Positions 1 through 6,506 of a DNA stretch of 16,264 nt are shown piece after piece. A program made the translations under genes and the position numbers. A model generated the notes under the pieces. The model was not told the DNA's origin and made no database searches. It saw only the letters and a list, made by a program, of their open reading frames with translations. This DNA is from JBHPCZ01 sp042573625 (GTDB taxonomy: Bacteria > Desulfobacterota > Desulfobacteria > Desulfobacterales > UBA11574), in the NCBI GenBank assembly GCA_042573625.1, contig JBHPCZ010000077.1, positions 1 to 16,264 on the forward strand, given 5' to 3'. Positions within the stretch are counted from its first letter, which is position 1. Every line of letters starts with the position of its first letter.

Positions 1-505
1 TATAAAACATGGCGGACATGGATGCGTAACGCTGGACAGTGTAGGTGACAGCCTGAGTCTGAATCGGGTGAACAACGAAAATAAGTGCCGCAAAAAGAGA
101 AATCGTTCCTATTGAAAAATCAGAGGATTTAGAAGTTGAGGCATTTGATAGGGTGGAAAATTCAGGGAGTTGTTTTAAAATGACGAAGATAAGGAAGTAA
201 ACGAGAAAACCGTTTATCATATGAATCAATACATTGACAAGATGATAACCGAAAACATTAAGTTTGCCAAATCTATAATTGAGTGCAAAAGTTAAATCTA
301 CAACCGCCCGTGGTTTAAGGAGTTTGCTCGGGGAAAGATAGCTTGACAGGTTCTTTATATTCTTGTTTTCGACAATACGCTGTTCATCGTCAAAGACAAA
401 GGGGCTATTATATATGTTGCTATAAAAAATAAGGACACTGAGTCCGATTAAGATCAACGCAAACCATGGGCCTGACAATCGTTTTTTAAAAAATAAAAAG
501 TCCAT
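1..505 (-). CDS. TMTC-like membrane protein, N-terminal part (cut by window edge)
   Basis: An open frame runs on the minus strand from an ATG at 505 to the window edge without a stop (168 codons seen). It is the near twin of the N-terminus of the gene at 1014-3131: the same start (MDF..FFKKRLSGPWFALIL), the same FVFDDE motif near residues 36-41, and the same VVHPIQTQAVTYTVQRYASM segment at the far end. The Asp-Asp pair just after the first membrane segment is typical of GT-C/TMTC-type glycosyltransferases, which place their acidic residues in the first extracytoplasmic loop. It carries about four extra residues relative to its twin and differs strongly in a stretch around residues 110-140. 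The C-terminus, presumably TPRs, lies outside the window. Function as a protein or polysaccharide glycosyltransferase is inferred from the family, not shown. Confidence 0.85.
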   Translation of the reverse strand, partial: MDFLFFKKRLSGPWFALILIGLSVLIFYSNIYNSPFVFDDEQRIVENKNIKNLSSYLSPSKLLKPRAVVDLTFALNYRFGKLNVFGYHLVNVLIHMINGFLVYFLIFVILKQLPEFSTLSNASTSKSSDFSIGTISLFAALIFVVHPIQTQAVTYTVQRYASMSAMFY

Positions 506-530
506 TTCTTATTCTTCTAAAGTCACTAAT
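1..530 (-). repeat. Direct duplicate, left copy (pairs with 2639-3159)
   Basis: This stretch matches 2639-3159 in the same orientation. By eye, 1-82 differs from 2639-2720 at only two positions and about 240-505 differs at roughly 15 positions, whereas about 83-180 is much more diverged and contains a net 12-base length difference. Similarity continues some 25 bases upstream of the start codons and then stops. Duplication extends beyond the left edge of the window. Confidence 0.85.
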
Positions 531-539
531 AACACGACG

Positions 540-857
540 CTATACAAAAAATGGATTGGTTAGATGATGCCAACCGGAGTTCATACCGTAGAACTGACAG
601 TCCGGCATGTGCGATAGCCATGTTAATGGGTGCCAGTTGGCCACGTGGATAGTGGTGAATGCCCAAATAATATTCTTTAATGTCAAACCGTCTTGAACAT
701 GGTAGTTCTCGGTGATATACGAGTGGTCGTCAAATACAAAATCAAAATGTTGTACCTGCCAATAAACAGCAAGGGTAGCCATAACAAGAACCAGGCACAC
801 CCATATATCACGGTGTTTGATTAAGAATTCTTTGCTACGATCACTAATTATGAACAT
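540..857 (-). pseudogene. N-terminal fragment of a related TMTC-like membrane protein
   Basis: A 105-residue frame that begins like a member of the same family: a short cytoplasmic leader, one hydrophobic segment (about residues 18-33), then HFDFVFDDHSYITEN, the family's Asp-Asp loop, and a NWHPLTWLSHMPDCQFYG segment. In this family the sequence normally continues through many more membrane spans, but here it breaks off after HHLTN with the tail PFFV and a TAG stop. The break falls within about 10 bases of the point where homology between the two neighbouring close paralogues also fades (about 530). It is not a copy of either neighbour, so it represents a third paralogue reduced to its start by recombination. 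A short functional protein cannot be excluded, but there is no sign of a complete domain. Confidence 0.7.
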
Positions 858-1013
858 GGTGTTATTGCTGATCTAAGAAAAGTTATCTTATAGCTAAATT
901 ACGGATCGGTTGATCGGACATATATATGCAATTGCTAAATAAAACAACCCACCCCTGATCTCTCATTTTTGATGATTTTTGGAACAAGCAAATTTGGCAT
1001 GTGTTGGCAATTT

Positions 1014-3131
1014 TCAGTTCATGTGATTCAGTTCCCGACTCTGCTGTTGAATCATCAGTGCCTTTTTAAGGTTGTTTCTTGCTTGAGCATAGTCAGGTTT
1101 AATTTTCAACGCCTCTCGAAGATGGGTTATACCTTCTTCTATTCGAACTTGTGTTATAAGGACCCACCCCAGATTGTTGTGTGCTTCTGCATAATCAGGC
1201 TTAACCCTCAATACTTCTTTATAATGAACGATGGCTTTATCCAATCGGCCCTGTCTTGTCAACGTAACTCCCAAATTGTTGTGTGCATTCACATAATCAG
1301 GCTTTATGCGAACTGCCTCTTTAAAGTGCCTGATGGCCTCTTCAATAAAGCCTTGCTGCGCCAGAGCAACACCCAGATTGTTGTGTGCGCTTGCATACTC
1401 AGGTTTGATCCGCAATGCTTCCAAATAATGGTCGATAGCTTCATATGTCAAACCTTGCTTCCTTAGGGCGTTCCCCAGGTTGTTATGAGCATCCGCATAG
1501 TCGGGATTTATCAGCAAGGCTTCCAGATAATGTCCGATGGCTTCATCCAACCGGCCCTGATTTGACAGCGCAATACCCAGATTGTTGTGTGCATCCGCAT
1601 AATCGGGTTCTATCCGCAATGCTGCCAAATAATGGCCGATGGCTTCTTCTATATGACCTTGCTTGATCAGAATATTCCCTATATTGTAATGCGCCGTCTC
1701 ATAATCGGGTCTTATTCGCAACGATTCATAATATCGTCTAATGGCTTCATCTATCCGACCCTGCTTGTCCAGAATAGCGCCCAGATTGTTGTGTGCCCTA
1801 TAGTTGAGGTGGTTTTTTGACACAACGTCGGACCAGAGGGTGATGCTATCTTTCCATGTTTTATTCCTCAGGTATGTGGCTGTTCCAAGAGACACAATAA
1901 TCGAAACAGATAAAGCTAAAGCCAATAATCGTTTGCTATATAAATAATGAAATAGTTGATAGGATGCAAATAGCACAAAACCGAACATGGGCAAATATAG
2001 CCGGTGCTCGAACAACGCATCTTTGAGGGGAATGATGCTCGATTCTATTGAAAGTGTAATGAAAAAATAGAAAATACTGAAGGCGACAACAGGACGCCTC
2101 CTTATGCTCCTTATCCCAAAGCCCGCTATAGTTACTAAAAACATGAATACCAAAGGGGTTAAACCATCCCAAAACCCGGTCTTAAACGGATACATATAAT
2201 CAAGGCTCTGTTTTACAGGCATAAACAGCAACCTGATGTAGATAGCCAATACGTTGAACTGGGTGCAAAGGTAACGCCACCGGCTGACTGTTTCAGTTTC
2301 CTTCGTAAGGGCAGAAACATCTTCCAGAAAGTTTGCACCACCAAGCTCACCTCTGAACAGGCCTGATACAAATAAAACAAAAAGAACCCAGCAAGACAAT
2401 GCCAGCGCAAACCATGGTAATGTTTTCTTCCAGCTGTGCCGGGTTCCGTTGACAATCAAATATTCCATAAGGAGAATTGCTCCAGGCAATGTAGCGGTAT
2501 TTTCCTTGCTTAAAAACGCCAGCATGCCACAAACGATTGACAGCGTGTATAAACCCAAAACCTTAGGTTTATAACTCACTTTTTCTGCTGTCTTGAGCTG
2601 GGCTGTTCTCGCGTATATATAACAAAGCATTGACCCCATATAAAACATGGCGGACATGGATGCGTAACGCTGGACAGTGTAGGTGACAGCCTGGGTCTGG
2701 ATCGGGTGAACAACGAAAATCAGGGCTGAAAAAAGAGATATTGTTTTTATTGAAAAACCTGCGGATTCAAAATTTGACGGATCTGATTCATAGGGTTGCT
2801 TTAAAATAGCTAATACAAGGAGGTAGACGAGAAAACCGTTTATGATATGAATCCACACATTGATCAGGTGATAGCCGAAAACATTAAGTTTGCCAAACCG
2901 ATAATTGAGTGCAAAAGTTAAATCTACAACCGCCCGTGGTTTAAGGAGTTTGCTCGGGGAAAGATAGCTTGACAGGTTCTGTATATTCTTGTTTTCGACA
3001 ATACACGGTTCATCGTCAAAGACAAAGGGGCTGTTATAAATGTTGCTATAAATAGTAAAAACACTAAGTCCGATTAAGATCAACGCAAACCATGGGCCTG
3101 ACAATCGTTTTTTAAAAAATGAAAAGTCCAT
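1014..3131 (-). CDS. TMTC-like (GT-C fold) membrane protein with C-terminal TPR array
   Basis: A 705-residue protein with two halves. Residues 1 to about 440 are strongly hydrophobic with roughly ten predicted membrane spans; the first is at about 13-32 and is followed by FVFDDE (Asp39-Asp40), the acidic pair expected in the first outer loop of GT-C transferases. Residues about 443-695 hold seven complete 34-residue TPRs and part of an eighth, with a strongly repeated AHNNLG..L..QG signature. This layout matches TMTC/DUF1736 proteins; the eukaryotic members are O-mannosyltransferases, and bacterial members are mostly uncharacterised. A role in glycosylating exported proteins or surface polymers is inferred. 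The start ATG is shared with the paralogue at 505; the upstream bases are AT-rich and a Shine-Dalgarno match is weak (AGAATAAGAA). A truncated and a close paralogue lie directly downstream on the same strand. Confidence 0.85.
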   Translation of the reverse strand: MDFSFFKKRLSGPWFALILIGLSVFTIYSNIYNSPFVFDDEPCIVENKNIQNLSSYLSPSKLLKPRAVVDLTFALNYRFGKLNVFGYHLINVWIHIINGFLVYLLVLAILKQPYESDPSNFESAGFSIKTISLFSALIFVVHPIQTQAVTYTVQRYASMSAMFYMGSMLCYIYARTAQLKTAEKVSYKPKVLGLYTLSIVCGMLAFLSKENTATLPGAILLMEYLIVNGTRHSWKKTLPWFALALSCWVLFVLFVSGLFRGELGGANFLEDVSALTKETETVSRWRYLCTQFNVLAIYIRLLFMPVKQSLDYMYPFKTGFWDGLTPLVFMFLVTIAGFGIRSIRRRPVVAFSIFYFFITLSIESSIIPLKDALFEHRLYLPMFGFVLFASYQLFHYLYSKRLLALALSVSIIVSLGTATYLRNKTWKDSITLWSDVVSKNHLNYRAHNNLGAILDKQGRIDEAIRRYYESLRIRPDYETAHYNIGNILIKQGHIEEAIGHYLAALRIEPDYADAHNNLGIALSNQGRLDEAIGHYLEALLINPDYADAHNNLGNALRKQGLTYEAIDHYLEALRIKPEYASAHNNLGVALAQQGFIEEAIRHFKEAVRIKPDYVNAHNNLGVTLTRQGRLDKAIVHYKEVLRVKPDYAEAHNNLGWVLITQVRIEEGITHLREALKIKPDYAQARNNLKKALMIQQQSRELNHMN
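1065..1805 (-). repeat. 102-bp tandem repeats encoding TPRs
   Basis: A GATTGTTGTGTGC-type word, the reverse complement of the codons for AHNNL, recurs at about 102-bp spacing inside the gene at 1014-3131. Seven full units and one partial unit are visible, each coding for one 34-residue TPR. The strong nucleotide similarity between units suggests recent expansion or homogenisation, so repeat number may vary between strains. Confidence 0.85.
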
Positions 3132-3159
3132 TTCTTATTCATCTAAGTTCATTAAATCG
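2639..3159 (-). repeat. Direct duplicate, right copy (pairs with 1-530)
   Basis: The N-terminal coding part and start region of the complete TMTC-like gene, matching the partial gene at the left edge. The shared 5' region ends about 28 bases upstream of the ATG, which places the duplication boundary at about 3159. Confidence 0.85.
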
Positions 3160-3440
3160 AATGACATGGTAGCTTAATTCATTGAATACCTTGAATAGCA
3201 GCACCCTCTTTACCTTAAAGTTCCTGTTCATCATTTAAAATCTTACAACATATTGTTTTAACTTTCAATCATTGATTTTTATAATTTGACCCACTCGCGG
3301 ACACATCGGCAAGGCGTATTAAAGTTTTTTCTTTATTTGTTGCTGAGAAAAAGCAAAGAAAATTGTCGGGGAAGCGTAGTGTATAAAGTCAGATAAAACT
3401 GGAAAGAAAGAGAAGTTTAAATAGTGTTAAGCGATTAAAG
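3132..3440. other. Intergenic, AT-rich; no gene seen
   Basis: About 309 bases between the start of the TMTC-like gene and the 3' end of the tRNA. There is no convincing ORF. The first 28 bases belong to the duplicated segment. An imperfect A/T-rich dyad (TTTTCTTT at about 3328 and AAGAAAA at about 3355) lies downstream of the tRNA on its strand and could help end its transcript, but it lacks a strong GC stem. Confidence 0.4.
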
Positions 3441-3513
3441 TGGAGATGAGGGGGATCGAACCCCTGACCTCGGCGTTGCGAACGCCGCGCTCTCCCATCT
3501 GAGCTACATCCCC
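3441..3513 (-). tRNA. tRNA-Ala (anticodon CGC)
   Basis: The minus strand folds into a full cloverleaf of 73 nt. The acceptor stem is GGGGATG pairing with CATCTCC (one G-U pair), the D-arm contains AGCTCAGATGGGAGAGC, and the anticodon stem CGGCG/CGCCG encloses the loop TTCGCAA, giving anticodon CGC, which reads Ala codon GCG. The T-arm is AGGGGTTCGATCCCCCT-like with the invariant TTCGA. The discriminator base is A. The 3' CCA is not encoded (the next bases are CTT), so a CCA-adding enzyme is needed. Confidence 0.95.
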
Positions 3514-3527
3514 ACAGGCTTGTTTGA

Positions 3528-3556
3528 ACTGTATCAAATTGTAGAGAACCGGTCAA
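3528..3556 (-). promoter_or_regulatory. Sigma-70-type promoter for tRNA-Ala
   Basis: On the minus strand TTGACC (3556-3551) and TACAGT (3533-3528) are separated by exactly 17 bases and end 14 bases ahead of the mature tRNA 5' end, leaving a short 5' leader. This is a good housekeeping-type match (5/6 and 4/6). Confidence 0.6.
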
Positions 3557-3681
3557 TTCAAAAAAATCTTGTTTTATGTGATTTATGACTTATGTATATC
3601 TAGAAAGTTACTGAACAAAATAATTAGTTCGATATCCTTATGGATGGAATATAACCAGAAATCGATGATTGACGTCCCCCT

Positions 3682-3710
3682 TTGATACTTAGTGCTGTTC
3701 ACTATATGAG
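3682..3710 (+). promoter_or_regulatory. Possible sigma-70 promoter for the YcaO gene
   Basis: TTGATA (3682-3687) and TATGAG (3705-3710) are 17 bases apart and lie 24 bases ahead of the ATG at 3735. The -35 box is 5/6 and the -10 box 4/6. This is plausible but common by chance in AT-rich DNA. Confidence 0.35.
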
Positions 3711-3734
3711 GGAGAACCGTCTCAGGAGAAATTG

Positions 3735-5468
3735 ATGAAAAACAGAATAATATTAAATGACGCTTACAAACGCTATACCCTGGACCAGGATAAAATATTC
3801 CCGCCCGATGAAACGGTGAAACGATTCAGGGAAAAACTGAAAGAAATCGATCTGGACATACTTGAAAAAACCGTAAGGATCGACAACGGCCGGTTGGATA
3901 TTCCCATCTTTTTCAGCCTCTGTGGAAAGGATGCGCTTTCTGTCATCGGGACAAAAAAGCAGATGGGAAAAGGGGGCACCCCCCAGCAGGCAGAAGCCAG
4001 TGCTGTAATGGAACTGGCCGAAAGATTCAGCTTCTTCAGTTTCTGCAAGAACCCCGAGAATTTCTTTTATGAAACCTATCGAAATGTCAAAGACCGGGCG
4101 ATCCCATTTGAAATGATCGCTCAGTCCGTCCACGATGATTCCGAAGACCTGGAGATAACTGAAAAGATATTTGAAAACCTTACCTTGAAATGGACAAAGG
4201 CGTTTAACCTGACACAAAATAGAGAGGTTTTAATCCCTTTTGACTGGTTCTTCATGATCAATGAATTCAATGGCCCCTCTGCCGGTAACTGCGTGGAAGA
4301 AGCCCTTTCCCAGGGAATCTGCGAAATAATAGAGCGGCATGTGTCATCCCTTGTCAGTCAGAACCGATTAAAGGTCCCCCTGATAAACCTGGATTCAATA
4401 ACCGACCCATTGGTTCTGGAAATGATGGGCAAGTATCAGAATGCCGGAGTGAAGGTCTATCTGTCCGATTTCACACTCGATACGGGAATCCCCACGGTGG
4501 GCGCTCTGGCCTATGACCCGTCGACTTTCCCAAAAACAAGCGAAATCGTATGGACCGCCGGAACAACACCCGACCCTCAAAAAGCGTTGAGCCGGGCCCT
4601 CACCGAAGTGGCACAGCTGGCCGGTGATTTTAATTCCAGCTCCAATTATGTGGCCAGCGGGCTTCCAAAGTTCAGAAGTATCGAGGAGGCCGAGTATGTG
4701 ACCCACCCCGGAAAAGAAATCGACATTGCTACCCTTCCGGATCTTTCAAATGATAATATCAAAATTGAAGTCGAAAACTGTATATCTGCTCTGGAAAAAA
4801 GAGGTATGGAGGTGATTGTAATCAACACCATGCATCCGCTGCTGGATATACCGGCCTTTTACACAATCATACCGGGCGCCCACTTTAGAGAAAGGGCTTT
4901 GGGCACCAGCGTCGGCATGTTTTCTTCAAAGCTTATCGCTGAGAGCAAAAGCCCTGAAGAGGCTGTGCGAGAGCTCCAAAAGATAGACAATCTACTTCCC
5001 GGAAAATATTATGTTAAGTTCTATCTTGGATCAAGCCACCTCTCCATGGGTGAGCCTGAAACAGCGCTTCAATATTTTGAGCAGGCGCTTGACCTGGGCC
5101 CCACAGAACAGGATATCCCCAGCATCTATTCCTACATGGGTGTCTGTTTGAAAGATATGGGGAAATTCCGCCAAGCACTCGATAAGCTCCAGGCGGGAAA
5201 AAAGTATGATGCCGAGAGAACCGATATTTACAATTTAATGGGGTTCTGTCATTTCAAACTCCAGGAGCACGAAAAAGCCATAAAAAGCTTCAAAAAAGTC
5301 ATCGAACTCGATCCCAGTTCCGCCATCGATTATGCAAACATTGCCTCAAATTATCGTGACATGGGAGAAAAGAAAAAAGCCATTCAATATTACGAAATGG
5401 CTTTGGAGCTTGACCCGACAATAGACTTTGCCAGAGATAGCCTGGAGAAATTGCTTGAAATGACTTAG
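3735..5468 (+). CDS. ycaO: YcaO-like ATP-dependent enzyme with C-terminal TPR domain
   Basis: A 577-residue protein. Residues 60-395 form the YcaO domain, with the ATP/Mg-binding helices visible as EASAVMELAERFS (about 87-99), EEALSQGICEIIERH (188-202) and SRALTEVAQ (286-294). Residues 425-575 contain about four TPRs (for example ALDLGP, VIELDPSS, ALELDPT ends). YcaO enzymes activate amide carbonyls with ATP; members make azolines or thioamides in peptides, and E. coli YcaO supports RimO-dependent methylthiolation of ribosomal protein S12. The overall order (N-terminal strand region, YcaO, helical TPR tail, length near 580) resembles E. coli YcaO more than peptide-natural-product cyclodehydratases, and no precursor peptide or partner gene lies beside it. 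The start is taken at ATG 3735, five bases after AGGAGA, rather than TTG 3732. The stop codon abuts an inverted-repeat element. Confidence 0.85.
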   Translation: MKNRIILNDAYKRYTLDQDKIFPPDETVKRFREKLKEIDLDILEKTVRIDNGRLDIPIFFSLCGKDALSVIGTKKQMGKGGTPQQAEASAVMELAERFSFFSFCKNPENFFYETYRNVKDRAIPFEMIAQSVHDDSEDLEITEKIFENLTLKWTKAFNLTQNREVLIPFDWFFMINEFNGPSAGNCVEEALSQGICEIIERHVSSLVSQNRLKVPLINLDSITDPLVLEMMGKYQNAGVKVYLSDFTLDTGIPTVGALAYDPSTFPKTSEIVWTAGTTPDPQKALSRALTEVAQLAGDFNSSSNYVASGLPKFRSIEEAEYVTHPGKEIDIATLPDLSNDNIKIEVENCISALEKRGMEVIVINTMHPLLDIPAFYTIIPGAHFRERALGTSVGMFSSKLIAESKSPEEAVRELQKIDNLLPGKYYVKFYLGSSHLSMGEPETALQYFEQALDLGPTEQDIPSIYSYMGVCLKDMGKFRQALDKLQAGKKYDAERTDIYNLMGFCHFKLQEHEKAIKSFKKVIELDPSSAIDYANIASNYRDMGEKKKAIQYYEMALELDPTIDFARDSLEKLLEMT

Positions 5469-5634
5469 AAGCTATCTCAAAAATGCATCTAACGCTCAAA
5501 GGCCTTCGGCCTGACTCCTTCGGCGTCTGTGTTGCCAACCTCCTCAAAATGCTCACATACTACCGTGTATGCTGCGCTTTTTCGTCGGTTGGGGCCTTGC
5601 CCTTGAACGTGATCTACTATTTTTGAGATAGCTT
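5469..5634. mobile_element. MITE-like element with 16-bp perfect terminal inverted repeats
   Basis: AAGCTATCTCAAAAAT at 5469-5484 is matched by its exact reverse complement at 5619-5634. Further in, arms remain partly complementary (GCTCAAAGGCC near 5494 against GGCCTTGCCCTTGAAC near 5593; CCAACC near 5535 against GGTTGG near 5586; CATAC/GTATG at the centre), so the whole 166 bp can fold into one long hairpin. There is no ORF inside. TA dinucleotides lie at matching distance outside both arms (5466-5467 and 5636-5637), which would fit an IS630/mariner-type TA target, but this is inferred. It sits between two convergent genes and could also act as a bidirectional terminator. Confidence 0.7.
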
Positions 5635-5641
5635 ATAGTTC

Positions 5642-5669
5642 GTATCCATCCAGAAATGTGGATGAGCAC
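5642..5669 (+). repeat. Short hairpin repeat, copy A
   Basis: GTATCCATCCAGAAAT followed by GTGGATGAGCAC; the CATCC/GGATG arms can pair. The first 16 bases match copy B (minus strand 15716-15684) at 15 positions and the ending GCAC is also shared. It lies just ahead of the ParA gene's stop codon. Confidence 0.55.
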
Positions 5670-5671
5670 AG

Positions 5672-6457
5672 TTAATCTTTTTTTATCAATTCCTTCGCGA
5701 GTTCAATATGATCGCAAGAACCGTTGCAGCTTGGCCTATAAAAGACCACAGGCTTGCCGACATCTGCGCTGTCGGCAATCGTGGTATTGACCCTGATCAC
5801 CGTATCGAAAAGCAAATTCCCGTATCTTTCGTCATTTCTGAGTTTCTCCAAGATGTTGTGGCTTACCCGTGTCCGTCGGTCAAATAAGGTCGCAACGATA
5901 CCGGTGATATTCAGATCCGGGTTAATATTCTCCTTAATGGCAAAAATAGTGTCAAAAAGCTCATCCAGGGCACTGTAGGCATACGGGTGCGTCTGACAGG
6001 GCACGATAACCTCTTTTGCAAAGGCAAAAACATTGACGGTTAGAAGCGACAGACTGGGCGGTGTGTCAAGAATGATGAAATCATACTTTCGAGTTATGCC
6101 TTCCAGCGCCTCTTTCAGGCTGTTCTCCCTACCAGGCACATCGACCAGCTCAACTTCTGCGCCGGAAAGATCAACATGGGAAGGAATCAGATCGAGCCCC
6201 TCCCATTTTGTTTGTACAATCGCATCATCCGCTGAAATCGATCCACGATTTTTGATGATATCATAAACAGTCAGCATATCTTCATCTACATCAACGCCGA
6301 GTCCCCGGGTCGCATTGAATTGGGGATCCGTGTCAACGATAAGAACCGTCTTCCCCTCCCGAGATAGGGCTGCTCCAAGATTAATCACCATAACGGTCTT
6401 CCCAACACCACCCTTTTCATTTGCCACGGCAATGATCCTGCTCTGTCTACTACCCAT
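5672..6457 (-). CDS. ParA/MinD-family ATPase (solo, next to dynamin-like gene)
   Basis: A 261-residue P-loop ATPase with the deviant Walker A EKGGVGKT (residues 14-21, signature Lys15), Walker A' VDTDPQ (41-46) and Walker B IILDTPPS (128-135). These make it a ParA/Soj-type protein, which dimerises on ATP and usually binds DNA or membrane to position cargo. It has no N-terminal helix-turn-helix and no amphipathic MinD-type tail is obvious. The usual DPQGN motif reads DPQFN, and the C-terminal region has an unusual CNGSC (about 243-247). AGGAGGT lies eight bases ahead of the ATG. No parB or parS-like gene accompanies it; instead a dynamin-like GTPase is 49 bases upstream on the same strand, so the two are probably co-transcribed. 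Family assignment is firm; its cargo is unknown. Confidence 0.9.
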   Translation of the reverse strand: MGSRQSRIIAVANEKGGVGKTVMVINLGAALSREGKTVLIVDTDPQFNATRGLGVDVDEDMLTVYDIIKNRGSISADDAIVQTKWEGLDLIPSHVDLSGAEVELVDVPGRENSLKEALEGITRKYDFIILDTPPSLSLLTVNVFAFAKEVIVPCQTHPYAYSALDELFDTIFAIKENINPDLNITGIVATLFDRRTRVSHNILEKLRNDERYGNLLFDTVIRVNTTIADSADVGKPVVFYRPSCNGSCDHIELAKELIKKD

Positions 6458-6480
6458 ATTGGATACCTCCTGTGCCTTAG

Positions 6481-6506
6481 CCCGGATTTTTCATGAAATA
6501 TCCGGG
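6481..6506. promoter_or_regulatory. 26-bp near-perfect palindrome between dynamin-like and ParA genes
   Basis: CCCGGATTTTTCA and TGAAATATCCGGG are inverted copies with one mismatch and no spacer. It begins directly after the stop codon of the upstream gene (6507) and ends ten bases ahead of the ParA gene's AGGAGGT. There is no U-run on the minus strand, so it is not a typical intrinsic terminator. An RNA processing/stability hairpin or a protein-binding operator is possible. Confidence 0.6.

Noticed and set aside
969..1466. 165-codon open frame on the plus strand
   Set aside because: It is antisense to the TPR array; its repeated CFxIMxxxF pattern is the shadow of the 102-bp repeats. No ribosome binding site and no family resemblance.
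1014..1805. CRISPR-like regular repeats
   Set aside because: The 102-bp periodicity is coding (34-residue TPRs) and has no unique spacers; no cas genes are present.
3735..5468. RiPP/TOMM biosynthetic cluster around the YcaO gene
   Set aside because: No precursor peptide, dehydrogenase, ocin-ThiF or transporter gene lies beside it, and the TPR tail matches non-RiPP YcaO proteins better.
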